Shown piece after piece: positions 24,331 through 36,860 of a stretch of DNA of 64,000 nucleotides. The notes under the pieces are model-generated. The model saw nothing but the letters and a program-made list of their open reading frames with translations. It searched no databases and was not told the DNA's origin. The stretch lies in NCBI RefSeq assembly GCF_024868665.1, contig NC_079898.1:24037994-24101993 (forward strand). Direction: 5' to 3'. A program made the position numbers and the translations under genes. This stretch comes from Triplophysa rosa (lineage: Eukaryota; Chordata; Actinopteri; Cypriniformes; Nemacheilidae). Numbering within the stretch: position 1 is the stretch's first letter; each line of letters begins with the position of its first letter.

Positions 24331-24741
24331 CAAATCACCTGATCTATAAAGAGCAACCTTTGAGCTATAACATTTTCCTCTGAAAATCTATGAAGCCATT
24401 TGCTCTTATCGCTGAAAAACAACTGAGATCTAAAAGAGACATCATTTGTGATTGTTTCTCTCGCTCGCCATACTGGGCGTGCTGCGAGGCTATTATTTCT
24501 CATAACGCCACACTCCTGTGAGGATAAATTATCCCAAACTGAAGCCATTAGCAGGTGATGAGCAGATCTGACCCAGGACAAGCGTTTGGGAAAACGCTGG
24601 CTTCATAAATTATACGTCAGCACTATCTGCGACAGCAATCATCTAATGATAAATGAACTCGGTGTTTATTCTCAAACCTACAGAGAAGAGAAGGTGACTC
24701 TGGAGAGACTTGAGCTTCCCACTCATCCCCTATGCCACATT

Positions 24742-24745
<4 letters not shown>
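24330..24745. other. Unique-looking block, candidate conserved non-coding DNA
   Basis: A non-repetitive, GC-balanced region with motifs such as CGCTGGCTTCATAAATTATA and CATCTAATGATAAATGAACT. It leads into a CT microsatellite and resumes after it (24850-25230). No exon structure is seen. Confidence 0.3.
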
Positions 24746-24838
<93 letters not shown>

Positions 24839-24842
24839 CTTT
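24746..24842. repeat. (CT)n microsatellite
   Basis: An almost uninterrupted CT run of about 85 bp followed by a short (TTTC)n tail. The serine/leucine frame through it is an artefact. Confidence 0.95.
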
Positions 24843-25235
24843 GCTCCTTTCGTAATTACTTCTGAGCTGTGGTGATCTTGGCCGTGGAGACATTACTCTC
24901 CCTTCAAATGTCAGCAGCTCGTTGCGGCTCCTCTAATTGGGCCGGTGTAAACGCGAGGTGGCTTTTTCTTCTCCTTCATCGATTTCTTCTCGTTTCCTCA
25001 CCTCTGTCACTTCACACCGTCTGACAACCAGTGCCCATCTCTCAAGCATCTGTTAAAGCTGTTGAGCCCCTCAGGCCTGCCACTGATCTGGAATCAGCCG
25101 TGCGGCGCTGTCACAATGTTTCCACTGTCAGTGGTAATGTGATGGGTGATGTATCTAGACCGGCTGAGGCGGTTTTCACTCTCGGTTTCATTGTCAAATT
25201 CAATTCAATGCTAGCAAAAAAGTTGAATAACAACA

Positions 25236-25370
25236 TGCAGGTTGCTTAGTTGGTAAAGCATCGCGTTGGCAACGCAATGGTTGTGGGTTTGATTCCCAGG
25301 AATCACACATACTGATAAAAAAAAGGTGTGCTTTAAATTCATATTGCACGTAGCTTTAAATGTAAATGTA
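25236..25370 (+). mobile_element. tRNA-Ala-derived SINE (cyprinid type), tail partly deleted
   Basis: The tRNA-like head has an A box (TTGCTTAGTTGG, 25242-25253), an anticodon-arm-like GCG-TTGGCAA-CGC whose centre GGC would be an alanine anticodon, and a B box (GGTTTGATTCC, 25286-25296). These are the internal RNA polymerase III promoter elements. ACACACATACTGATAAAAA and the end TAAATGTAAATGTA follow, as in the cyprinid SINE. The GCTTTGGATAAAAGCGTC part of the tail is missing. It is not a functional tRNA gene: it has no acceptor-stem partner. Confidence 0.75.
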
Positions 25371-25713
25371 GTTTAGTTTTATTTTCATTTTGAATCTTAA
25401 TAACAAGATCATATAAAAAAAACCACAACTTAGTGGCCAGCTTCCCTGTTGACCAACCTAAACTTCATCTTACGGCCACCAGAGGGCAGACTAAGACAGC
25501 TCGCAGCCATCATTCACGCCTCCAAATAGTTTGAGTTGGTTTAAAGTGTAGGCGGGGGAATAATGCCACAAAGAACACAAAAATGACCTGGATGTCATTT
25601 GTTTTACGTACGGGCTACTAGGTCTCTGATAAGATCACTGATATAACAAGAGAGCCCGGCGGGTTAAAGAGATTTTTAGGAGAGTCGGACGTCATCTCAC
25701 AGCAAAATCGCCA

Positions 25714-25816
25714 GTGTTAAAAAGGGTCAAATTAACTCTCACAGTGTTTATATAATCCACACTTTGAGTGTGGATTATATATACACCGTGAGTGTTAATT
25801 TGACCTTTTTTAACAC
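25714..25816. mobile_element. Short hairpin element (about 103 bp)
   Basis: Almost the whole sequence is one inverted repeat: GTGTTAAAAAGGGTCAAATT at the left against AATTTGACCTTTTTTAACAC at the right, with TATAATCCACACT / AGTGTGGATTATA at the centre. Transcribed, it would fold into a single long hairpin. It is probably a miniature transposon, but no clear target duplication was found. Confidence 0.75.
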
Positions 25817-26379
25817 CGGCATACAGAGATTCAAAGCATTTCCTGTAGGCTATAGTCTCAAGGTCGAGTGCCTTTGATAATGTGTTAATATTTATAAAGA
25901 GGAATGTTTAGACTCACTCCGTAGTCTAAACATAAAAATAGCAAAGCCATGTTGAGAAATAGCAAAGCCATGTTGTATCAGAAAAACCACGGCTGTAACT
26001 AGAGCAGAGGGGATCAGTAAAGCCTTTGACACTTCATAGATCATAATTGTACAGCAGGTTTGCCGTGTGCTTCACTGACTGCTCGGCTGTGACTGAACGT
26101 CTGAACGTGACTGTGATTCGCAGCACATGATTTAGTCTGTTTGATGTTGGTGTCTGTATCAGTGTTGCGTTTAGCTTGTATCTGATCAAGACTCTGTAGT
26201 GTATGTTCAGATTATAATCACATAATCGACTTGATAAATGATATATTACCACAGCCAGAATGGAAATGAACTTAAAAATGTTCAGTCTGTACAGTTTCTG
26301 CTCTGCCCCGAGAGGTAGAAAGCTCATATCAGTTCTGTTTTAAAACCTAGTGAATTATATTGAGTATGTAGGCAGCATG

Positions 26380-26560
26380 TTAAAGGAATAGTTTACAGAA
26401 AAAAGGAAAAGAAAAGTTTTAAATAAATATATACGTATGTCACTTTATATATACAGTATGTATACTGTAAGCACCAAAATGTTGAAGCACATACCTGTAC
26501 ATCATTAAAGTATTCCAAATGACTTCAGAGGGTGAATAAATGTCTTCTACGGCAAAACTT
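26380..26560. mobile_element. Very degenerate TTAAAGG-family element
   Basis: Only the left end (TTAAAGGAATAGTTTACAG) and a right-half trace (GAGGGTGAATAAATG near 26529) are recognisable. Confidence 0.4.
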
Positions 26561-26871
26561 AAGGCGTGTGAGAAATAATTCACATTTTGAGCTAATTTGA
26601 AACCAAAACAAACCAAAAATTGTGCATCACGTTAATAACTTTAAATCACACACGTTTTTGATGTTTTGCCATATTTGATTTTAGCAATTGTTTGGGGTTC
26701 AATAAAAAAATATATATTTACAGTTTCTAACAATCCAACATGGTATTTCATCAACGTTTCATCAATGCATATTTCATAGAGAAAAACTTGCAATAATATC
26801 ACGTATGTCAATATCACACACTGAATTTTATTTACAGTATTTATGTATTCCTATTTTTTATCATAATGTAT

Positions 26872-26938
26872 GTGAAGCTGCTTTGCAACAATGAAAATTG
26901 CAAAAGTGCTATATGAATAAAATAAAATTGAAATAAAC
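26872..26938 (+). mobile_element. LINE 3' tail fragment
   Basis: GTGAAGCTGCTTTGCAACAA, then GTGCTATATGAATAAAATAA, is the common 3' end of a fish non-LTR retrotransposon group. No coding part is left. Confidence 0.5.
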
Positions 26939-29490
26939 TCTAAATATTTATAGTTTTCTCACAAACACATGGTTTCACTTCGGAAGACTTTTATTTTGTA
27001 TTATTATCATTAATTAACCAACAGGAGTCGTTACTCTTTTGGAACATTTTGGGACCAATATATTTATATACGTTTATTAAGTGATAACTTCTTTATAAAA
27101 ACTTGGCAAGAACGGCATGACAGGAAGCAAATTACAAGAAAATACTGTAATTTGGAAAAATGTTGATTTTAAACATACTTTCCATTTATTCAGTATTAAA
27201 AAAGTTTGTTAACAACTGCCGTGTTGGGTGTTGAGTTGCGTCACCCGTGCACTGCACATCTGGGGCGCTATTTGCATGACTCACTGAGTGCTGCCTATGT
27301 AGTGGCTTTCTAGGTAGTCATCTCGCTATAATTTATTGCCAATCCAGAAAGTTCACAGATGAAAAAGTGCCTTAAGGCTTTGTTTCTTATTCTTGTTAGT
27401 CGGACAGATGTAATCCAAGCGTACGTTTTGACGTCCTTGTAGCGCGATGCTCAACAGCGGGAGTTTTTCATCCTCGGGAAGGCCAAATCCAGTCTGTGTG
27501 ATTTTTTGACAGAGGCACAGTGAGGGGTCTGCTTTCATGGCAACAGGCGAGACTCACGTGGATCGGGATAAAAAACTCGGAAATGATCCACTGTGACTTG
27601 GTTAGAGAAAAAAGTGAATTCATTTACATTCTCTAATACAGGTGTCAGAGACTTCAATACCAAAACATCAGAACTGTGATATCCACTTTCAACTTTCAGA
27701 TCTTTATGTCAGCAATAGTCACGTTTTTGTCTGTTTTTATATTTCCAAGACATTTTTAAAAGAGAAAAGCACTTAAAAGACAACGTAACTGAGAACTGTG
27801 CCTGAAAGTGTTAAAACTTTCTTTCCCTGACATTATAAAGAATGGAGAACTTTTCAGTCAATTAGAGATTTAAACAGTCTATTAGACCGCTTCCACACCA
27901 CAAGTTTCTCCAAACGTCCGTTCAGAAGGTTTCTGCGTGACGTCTTCGATCTCTCTGACAATTCTGTTGACAATTTACTCAAAAGTGCTTATAGAGGACA
28001 GACTGATACTGTTGTTGTGAAGGAAGGCCTCATTTTCCCCTTTACTGCTCATACACACTGGCTCTATTTGTCCCATTACTGCAATCCCCCAGAGTGCATT
28101 TAACAAAAACATCCCCAACTCCACAAATTAGAAGCAAACTGTTGCGCTTTACTTTCTACTTCTGCCGGAAAAGATGAGACGTTCCTTCACAGAACGAAGC
28201 TGGCGGTGACAGCACAGAATGATCGCCTTTTCTTATTATAGAGTTTTCTTATCATAGATCTAGTAAAGTCTGTGACTGCACTAGCTATATTTTGTTCTCT
28301 CCAGGGAAACACGCACCAACTTTTGTCAGCTACGGCTTCAGTCACGTCACGGTATATTAGCGCATATTGAAAGGAAAGTGTTTAAAAACCTGTCAGCCTC
28401 CCGATTCATGCTCACATTATCTGACTCGAGCGTTAAACTGCTGAAACCTTTTTAATGATGTCTGAATTAAACTGAAATAGGAAGCATCTCCCTAACACAT
28501 AAATGCTTTTCAGTATATTCGAAGAAAAATTTAAAAGTGAACAAAAAACACTTCAAAGATTTATCAAAAAGGAAATAAAACTAAACGGGTCATTTTTAGG
28601 TACGGGTACGATTTCGTTGTAAATCAACCCACGTAAAGATAAGTACATTAGGTAACCTGCAATTTCATGTTTCAAACAGAGGTGGCGACAGAGAGGCAAA
28701 ACACCGCTACAGTATTTAGTCATTATTTGCTGTACCGAATTTTGAGATCTGGGTGGATTGAGTTAGATGTTTATAAACGTGGTCATGGCTGAGTGATCAA
28801 TCTTCAGTTTGCTCATGTGTATTCATGGAAATCTGTAACTCCATCTTGATACGCTTCTTGGGGAATGTTAGCCATTTATAATGAGCACAATCAGGAAGCG
28901 GAGAGGAAAATAAAATATAGAGATGACACGTTTTAATAATGCATCTATTATGACTAGGTCAGAGGATGAATCATCATCATTGCTTGACATCCAATGTCTG
29001 TAATTACAGATTTTCACAGTTTTGACTCAACTCTCAATGGTCATGAATGATGAAAGTGACACTTTTGAGCAGTGCCCTTGTCTATGAATGATAAACCACT
29101 GGCGTCACCGAAAGAGTACCGAGTGTTAATAATCTGTACAGCCATTGAAACGAAGCCCAAATATACGCACAGATGAGACCCATGACCTGACCTGACTCAT
29201 CTGAAACTGTCAAATAGTAACACCCAACCACTTTTCTGTTTTATTTCTTATTAGAGCAAGTCGAGTAAAAAGCACAGATTCTCACACTCAAAAATGAAAC
29301 ACCATAGTCAATGTGGAATGGAAAATGAGATTTCTTGTGGATGTTTTGGTTTTAGTTCAATTATTGTCATTATGTTTTTATGGAAATCTTGCCAAGCAAT
29401 TTAGTCAGGTTTTCATTTCTGGCCTTTTATTTTTGCTGTTTTAGTAAGAAGAAACGCTAGGCCTACATAAAAGTTCTGCAAAATTGCATA
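26939..29490. other. Intergenic DNA; unique-looking block at about 27.9-29.2 kb
   Basis: No gene is seen. 27900-29170 lacks repeat ends and has a GC-balanced composition with several TTAATAAT/ATTA motifs, so it is a candidate regulatory region. 27200-27310 has words common in fish repeats (GAGTTGCGTCACCCGTGCAC), but I cannot define an element. Confidence 0.3.
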
Positions 29491-30745
29491 ACATCTTCAA
29501 CCCCTTAAAAAAAATGTTTACTTCAATTAATTTTAGTAAGTATACTTCAGTAAAATGTATATACTGATATCAATGCACTCGTAGTAATCTTTTAAGTGTA
29601 CTATTTCCTATTTTTACATATACTTCAAATTTGTTTTATTAAGTATATGTAAGTAAAGATAAATTATATACAGTGTTGGGTGTAACTAGTTACTAAGTAA
29701 TTAGTTACTGTAATTTAATTACTTTTCCCTTAAAAAAGTAAAGTAAGGGATTACTCTCATTTGTTCTGTAATTAAATTACAGTTACTTCTGATGTAACTG
29801 AATTAAATACTGTGTAATGTATACAACAGTGGAATTGACATTAAAATTCAAAATCTAACTTTAAAATGCATGCATTAATGTATCTTTCTCACATTTGTTA
29901 TACAAGTCTGTTAATAATTGTACTTTATGTAGTTTTATATGATTTATTTGAAAGAATTGAGAGTCGTTTTATGTCTATCCTTGACTCACTTAACTAATCA
30001 AGGTTGATATAAGATATAGAAAGTAATTAGTAATAAGTATTTAAATACTTTTTGTAGAGAGTAATTTGTACAGTAATCTAATTACACTATTGAATGTGTA
30101 ATTAGTAACTAGTAATTAATTACTTTTTCAGAGTAACTTACCCAACACTGATTATACTGTATATTAACTATACTTTATGTGGTAAGTATACTAATATCAA
30201 TGTACCAGTAGTTTACTTGTAAGTGCACTATTTCTACATACTTCAAGTTTGTTTTATTAAGTATGTAAGTAAAGATCAATTATATATTAAGTATACTTTA
30301 TTTGGCAACTATAATCAATGTACCAGTAGCATACATGTACTTGTAAGTGTTCTATACACAAGTGAAGTTATAGGTACTGATACTGCTAGTTTATAGTAGT
30401 TCACTACCTGTGGCACATTTTTTATGAAAGTTATACTTGTTAATTAGTTTTCGTATAGCACGTATATTTGTTTTCTTTCAGTAAAGTTAATATCATACTT
30501 AGTTTATATTCATATATTACCTTTGCACTGCAATTATACTACAATAGAATACTACAATTCTATTTAGGTATTTATTTCTATACTTGAAATTCACCTTAGA
30601 CCAAGTAGATTTAAGTATATGTCAATGAAAAGATCTAGTACAAGTATAGGCCAAATATACATAGACCTAGCGTAAAAGCATACTTGAGTGTAATTTCAAG
30701 TATATGTCTAAGTATAGTACATAAAAAGCATACGAGGAGTTGCAC
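29490..30745. repeat. AGTATACTT-rich repeat, interrupted by a hAT-like element
   Basis: It is dense in AAGTATACTT/AGTGTACTATTTC-type words and ends near GTACATAAAAAGCATACGAG. A related block at 44990-45680 has the same style and ends GTACATAAAAAGCAGATC. The hAT-like element at 29671-30150 lies inside it, so the repeat is the older one. Confidence 0.6.
29671..30150 (-). mobile_element. hAT-like miniature element, copy B (inverted relative to copy A)
   Basis: It runs from CAGTGTTGGGTGTAACTAGT to GAGTAACTTACCCAACACTG and aligns to the reverse complement of 23153-23630 along its whole length. The flanks ATTATATA (29663-29670) and ATTATACT (30151-30158) match at 6 of 8 positions, an eroded 8-bp target duplication. 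It is non-coding. Confidence 0.88.
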
Positions 30746-30759
30746 ACAACAAGCTTCTT

Positions 30760-31268
30760 TTTTGTAAGAGACTTGCGTCCTTTTCTTCTTCACAATTCCT
30801 CTTCAGCCTCTTTCTCTCTCTTCCCGTGCTGCACACGAGCCCCTTTACATCTGAAAAACAGATGAGTTTCACGAGAGTGCTCTGCCATTCTCATCATTCA
30901 AAATTCAGAAGTCCTGCGTGAGTTTTATTAGCCAGTAGCAGAAACATGCTCATAATGTGACAGTGTTATAAAAGCCTGCGACGGAGCAATGCTCCAATAG
31001 AATCATGCCAAATGCAAATTGGATCGGAGGTGTTAGAATGTCACTTTTATTACACCAGGAGCTCTGTGGATGACACTGAAAATTCATTATGCAGAAATAC
31101 CAATATTACATTTTTGAAGGGGACGGAAGACATGCTAAGCAGACGATTATACAGTAGAACGACGGTCCCTCACTTACAGAAGAAATAAAGGCACGGCACA
31201 CCGACAGTCACATACATGGACTGAAGGTATGTTACCACACTAGAGAGAATTTCACATGCATTGTGCTG
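30760..31268. other. Unique-looking intergenic block
   Basis: No repeat signature or exon is seen. It is GC-balanced sequence preceding the GA microsatellite, and possibly regulatory. Confidence 0.28.
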
Positions 31269-31843
<575 letters not shown>

Positions 31844-31845
<2 letters not shown>

Positions 31846-33954
31846 ATGGCTTCTTATGTGCATTTCTCCATTATACATTGAAAGAGGTAATTAGGAATGA
31901 TTAAATGGCATGTGATAATTGTCTGGAGAGGGCTTGTGGGATTGAGAGGTTTTGAATATGAGAACTCAAGTAGCTTTTGTCTCATGCTAGCATGCTAATC
32001 ATGTACACAATTTCCATGTGAAGTTGATCTACTATAGGTATTATATAAGCAGTAGCGATGGACCCTGAAGATGGCATTGATGACACTGGCTAAATTTCCA
32101 ATATTCCCCTCCATAAAAGACGTATGAATCACACACATTTGAGTTTTTCTGAAACTTTTACTATAGGTAGAGTACGTCGTGTTTAGATAAAATTATTATT
32201 TTGGGTTCATTTTGTGAACTACTAACAATATTTCACCCAAACTTCAAATAAAAATATTGTTTCTATTTGCATTTGCAGAAAAGGAAAACTGGAGAAACGG
32301 GTAGAAAAAACAGAAAAGATGGTCTCGTCAAATACTACAAAGAACACAAGTTCAGATATTTGTAGATATACTTTGGAAAGGTTAAAAATGTGATTTTTAA
32401 TGTGATAACCTGGATTTTATTCGCAGTTCTCATGTGTCTTGTCATTCTGTCAGTCTTTCACATTACTGTTGGATGACTTCATGTCACTCCTGAGGTTTGA
32501 TTTCGTTGAAATTCAACAGACACTGGACTGGAATGACCACGACACATCTATAAATGACGATTAAATGAACATTTGGAATGCTCTCTTAATTTTTTCACGG
32601 CGCTACTGAAAAATTGACTATTCACAGGTGCTATTCATAATGTTATATATATACTAACACAGTTGGGTTTCTATACTATTTAAAGTCATACTCATAAAAC
32701 GTGAAGCGTTAAAAAGAGAGCGAATAAAGCTTTCCCGACAGCTCATGATTCGCCCCACGTGTTTGAAAAGATATTTGGCCTGGAGGTATAGAGAAGTGAA
32801 AGGTGACCTCACTCATTCTCTCTGGTAATTAAGCACCGCAGGATGTCAAAGTGTCTCTCGCTGCGCCGTAACGCTGAACCAGCACGAGACTCTGTGAGTG
32901 ACAGTTCATATCTGTGAGCTGTTTAGCATCGTTGAAGAGCGCGACGGCAGTCAAGAACGTCTGTCCGATTGTACTCAACCTTTCACAGCTGCCACTGCCT
33001 TTAAACCCTCTTCTCTTGTCACCCTGTCCCATCTCATCACATTCCTCCTCTGTGTCAGCCACATGTGGTGCAGCACATCACCTCACGATGTCACTTCCTC
33101 TCGCTTTCTCTCTCACAACTTTCAGGGATGCTGTGGCCGCAGGGCGTACCAGAACTTTTCCCTGTGGGCCGCTTGATGGGCTGGCTGTCAAAACCAAACT
33201 ATAGGTGAACTGTGTCATTTCTGACAATCTCCCATTGTTTGGACAAACTGGGATTACAGATACAGTGTTGTGATGTTGGGCTGGTCACGATTTAAATCCA
33301 CAGTGTTTACTCTTTTGAGAGAAATCAACCCAATCTTTGTCTTTGCATAAATATGGTAAGAAGGAGAAAAACATTCTGTAAATGCAGTAAAATATACCCC
33401 CAATACATAGAATATTGTAAATGTGTGTTTGCTTGAAAACTAAATGTGAACACAGGTTTTAAGCATTGCGTAACATTATTGTACATACACGTACCAAATC
33501 TTCATTTGTTCATCATTTCCTCAAAACTCAATGTAGTCAACGCTGAACTGTTGCTCAAATCTCTTCAGCTATATACAGTATATATATTCAGAATATAGAA
33601 AAAATGTGTGTTTATTTCATTTAAATACATCAAGGTCAGGCTTCTGATCTTCTAACTTCTTTTTATTACATTGTATTATATTATATTTTATGTACAATGT
33701 AACTGATATATGAGTAAAATTATTGTGCTATTCTGAAAATACAAAAATACTTTATTTTGAAGTATCTTTTTTATATTGAATCTTTTGTGTACAGTTATAC
33801 ACAGTATTTAATCTTTTGCTGCATTTCATTTAACGTTAATATCTTTCATCTTAAAATGTTACATAAGTTAAGCGTAACGTTACAGAAATGTTACAGCAAC
33901 AAGCCACTAGGCAAAATTTAAAGTAAACTGAAAAAAAAGGCAACTATTTTTGTT
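31844..33954. other. Intergenic DNA, no gene seen
   Basis: This is unique AT-rich sequence with a GC-balanced part at 32700-33200, where open frames occur in several phases on both strands without splice support. No repeat ends were recognised. Confidence 0.35.
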
Positions 33955-34190
33955 AACACTTCAGTATAGGGGGCAATTCTCACGATTAACTAGTTGTTAT
34001 TAGAATGCCTATTATTGGCATATTGGCTGTTTATTTGCACATATTCTTCATGACCATATTCTACATCCCTTATCCTACCTAACAACTACTTTACTAACTA
34101 TCAATAAGCAACAAATTAAGAGTTTATTGGGAGAAAAGTCATAGTTACTGGTTTGTTAATAGCGATTATTGCCCCCTATACTGAAGTGTG
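33955..34190. mobile_element. 236-bp inverted-repeat miniature element
   Basis: Terminal inverted repeats ACACTTCAGTATAGGGGGCA and TGCCCCCTATACTGAAGTGT are perfect over at least 20 bp. The interior carries AACTAGTTGTTATTAGAATG and ACCATATTCTACATCCCTTA, as in a family I know to be widespread in teleosts. It is non-coding. The target duplication is not obvious. Confidence 0.85.
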
Positions 34191-34340
34191 ACCCAATTTT
34201 TTATTATGTAGTACTAACATTACTGTTATTTTATTATGCTTATTTTGCCGTTAAAGGAACCATGCAATATCAGTTTTCATACCAACAGATTTCCACAGAA
34301 AATGATCCTTGGGTCTGGGTTAGGCTGATGAAAAACAGCT

Positions 34341-34735
34341 TTAAAGGGAGAGTTTGCTTTCCTACATTCTTCAAAATATCTTCTTTTGTGTTAAACAAAA
34401 AGACATTTATAAATAGGGATCCTAAGTTCATGTACTCGTAAAAATGCACCAATACCAAAGACCGATACCTCACGTGACATAACTGCGAAATTTGCTTTGA
34501 AAGTTTGTGACGAGCACATAAAATTATTAATTTTTCGTAATGTGTTTAAGAAGGAGTTTGTAATTATGAAGCTATTCTATGTCTCACTGTGTTGTGAAAA
34601 GGTACAGGCATCGGTATCGACGAGTACCAAAACAAAATTGTACTTGCTCTTTAAAAAATGGTATCGGTGCATCCCTATATTTATGAAGTAATCTTTCCTA
34701 CCATGGTAGTCAATGATGCAGAATGTTCATTTTTG
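34341..34735. mobile_element. TTAAAGG-family fragment split by a hAT element
   Basis: The left piece (34341-34404) holds TTAAAGGGAGAGTTTGC and CAAAATATCTTCTTTTGTGT. After the insertion (34405-34686, including target duplications), the same element resumes in register with CTTTCCTACCATGGTAGTCA at about 34692. The ends beyond are eroded. Confidence 0.7.
34413..34678. mobile_element. 266-bp hAT miniature element with 8-bp target duplication
   Basis: The ends ATAGGGAT and ATCCCTAT are inverted. Next to them lie CACCAATACCAAAGACCGAT at the left and ATGGTATCGGTGCATCCCTA at the right, a typical hAT terminus. The flanks ATTTATAA (34405-34412) and ATTTATGA (34679-34686) form an 8-bp target-site duplication with one change. 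It is non-coding. Confidence 0.88.
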
Positions 34736-34919
34736 ATTTGCTTAAACAACTAAGCAACTATTAATTTACTAGAAAATGTTTTATTGTTTAATTGCAGTGT
34801 ATAAGTTCAGACATGTCAAGATGTTGTGAAAATCAATGCGTATCAACTACTGTGGATAACATATCAAGCAATAGTGCGATAGTTTGACATTGACTCCCAA
34901 TGTTTTCAGTGTCAGTTCA

Positions 34920-35230
34920 TCCCTGCCTACATGTTTTTATTTCTTGATCACATCATGATTCTCGACAGATGTCTCTTCTGCCATCTCTGTCCAGCAAGCT
35001 GGCAGCTACGGTCACTCTCTGACACGATGGGACAAACTGCCAACCGGTTCCTGTCATCTTCATCGGCGTGTTCTCCGCTAGACCCCTCTGAGCCCCAGGG
35101 AGGAGTGTATCTGTCAGAGAGACGGCTATCTCCTCTGACCAATTATTTGATTAGCCTGAGATCTCGCTCCAGTGCTTCAGCCAGCTAATGAGCAGCCCGG
35201 ACTAGAGAAACTAAACCTCCCAATAAAAAA
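34920..35230. other. Unique-looking block, candidate conserved non-coding DNA
   Basis: It is GC-richer than its flanks and non-repetitive, with motifs such as CCAATTATTTGATTAG and CAGCTAATGAGCAGC. An 85-codon + frame and a 64-codon - frame overlap in it, and neither has splice sites or family resemblance. It may be an enhancer. Confidence 0.3.
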
Positions 35231-36082
35231 GGAATTACATCAGACAGATCTTCACTCCCACTCTCGCTTTTATTTGTCATTTTTTTTATTTATTTTTATT
35301 TGGGGGCAGATTAATGGCTGAGAGTTTAACCCCTTCCTGGCCTGAAGACTCCCTTCCTCCTGTTGAGTTTAGTCAAGAACCTGATGTTAGCATTTTCTCA
35401 AAACTCTCTAGGAGTAAGATATTATTTTATTTCTGATGGGTTATTATTATACAAATATGCATCAATAAAACACTTTGAGGCAAACCTCATAGAAACAGTC
35501 AGAGGATACAGTCCTCCTGTAAAAACCCGGCATGTATCGTCAGTTTCTGCTATTGTGCTGGATTAAACCTTAACTTTAAATGTCAGAGGGTGAAATTCAG
35601 AGTCTTAATGACATCTTGGCCTTTGCAGACTGTGTGCGCGAGGCGTGAACGGTCGGACATGTCGACATCATCAGCAGAGGAGGTAGATGCACAGACTCAG
35701 AGACCTTCATTATTTTGGGGTGTTTCATCATGCTGGGGTTGATTATCGGTGTCTGTTACACTGACTGCATGACAGCCTCGCTGTTTGCAAATTTGGCCCA
35801 TAATGATTTATTTGTGTTGCTATATTTACAACGAGTGGGTACAGTCGGAGGGATATGATGTCGGAAGTCAATGTTTTGGGTGTTGCTGGTAATATAACCA
35901 ACTCATGGTTATAAACCATCATAAACAATTCAGTTTTCTGTTTGGTCACGACTGTTTCACAGTACAATATTGCCAAAGTAATGCTATATAATGATATTGA
36001 AAAATAATACTGTACTGTAAAATAACAACTGTACAACAGTTGTACAATAAAAAAAATATTTTATGGTTTTTAAATCATAGTT
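35231..36082. other. Intergenic DNA, no gene seen
   Basis: AT-rich sequence. No repeat, exon or RNA gene was recognised. Confidence 0.4.
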
Positions 36083-36860
36083 AGGGCTGTCAAACAATTA
36101 ACCGCATCCAAAATAAATGTTCGTGTTTACATAATATACTGTATGTATATATGTTTACATAATTATTTTATTGTATAGCTATTTACAAATATCAATAATA
36201 GATGTATTTATCTATTTTTTATTTATATATTGATAATAAAAGGCATTATTTTATAGATTTTTTATGGAAACAAATTAAAAAATAAATAAAGGCTTTAAAG
36301 GCTGTCAAACAATTAATCATGATTAATCACAACCAGTATAAAAGTTTGTGTTTACATAATATATGTCTGTGTACTGTGCATATTAATTTTGTATTTATTA
36401 ACACATTCACATACATTATAAATGTATACATTTTTGGGAAATATTTACATGTATTTATTTATATTTATCAATAATTTAAATTATATATAAATGTTTATAC
36501 ATTTTTATATTTTTCTTAAATATATGCAAGCATGTGTAAGTTTTTATAAATACAAAATGAATATGCTCAGTACACAGGCATATATTATGTAAACACAAAC
36601 TTTTATTCAGGATGTGATTCATCGCGATTAATCGTTTGACAGCCTTAATAATTTCTTTCATTTTATTATTTTTTTTAATTTAATTTAATAATAAAATGTT
36701 TAATGTTTAATTTTATTTTTAAAGTAATGCCTTTTATTATCAACCAATCAATGAATATATCTATTGTTATTATTATATGTAAAATAGATATACAATAAAA
36801 TAATTGCTTTTATTGTTAAATCATTTTGAACAGTATAGTAAAATAAATAAAAACAAATGG
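36083..36860. mobile_element. AT-rich palindromic element split at its centre by a second one
   Basis: The left arm (36083-36299) starts AGGGCTGTCAAACAATTAAC. The right arm (36645-36860) is its reverse complement over a long stretch; for example, TGATAATAAAAGGCATTATT at the left pairs with AATGCCTTTTATTATCA at the right. The second element (36300-36644) sits between the two arms. The outer right terminus is eroded. Confidence 0.65.
36300..36644. mobile_element. 345-bp palindromic element (GGCTGTCAAACAATTAATC ends)
   Basis: Termini GGCTGTCAAACAATTAATCA and CGATTAATCGTTTGACAGCC are inverted, followed by inverted GTGTTTACATAATATATG / CATATATTATGTAAACAC. This family is very common in fish genomes. 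It is non-coding. It lies in the centre of another palindromic element that starts with a related terminus. Confidence 0.85.

Noticed and set aside
25236..25310. Possible tRNA-Ala gene
   Set aside because: A and B boxes are present, but there is no pairing acceptor stem, and the downstream sequence is the body and tail of a known SINE type.
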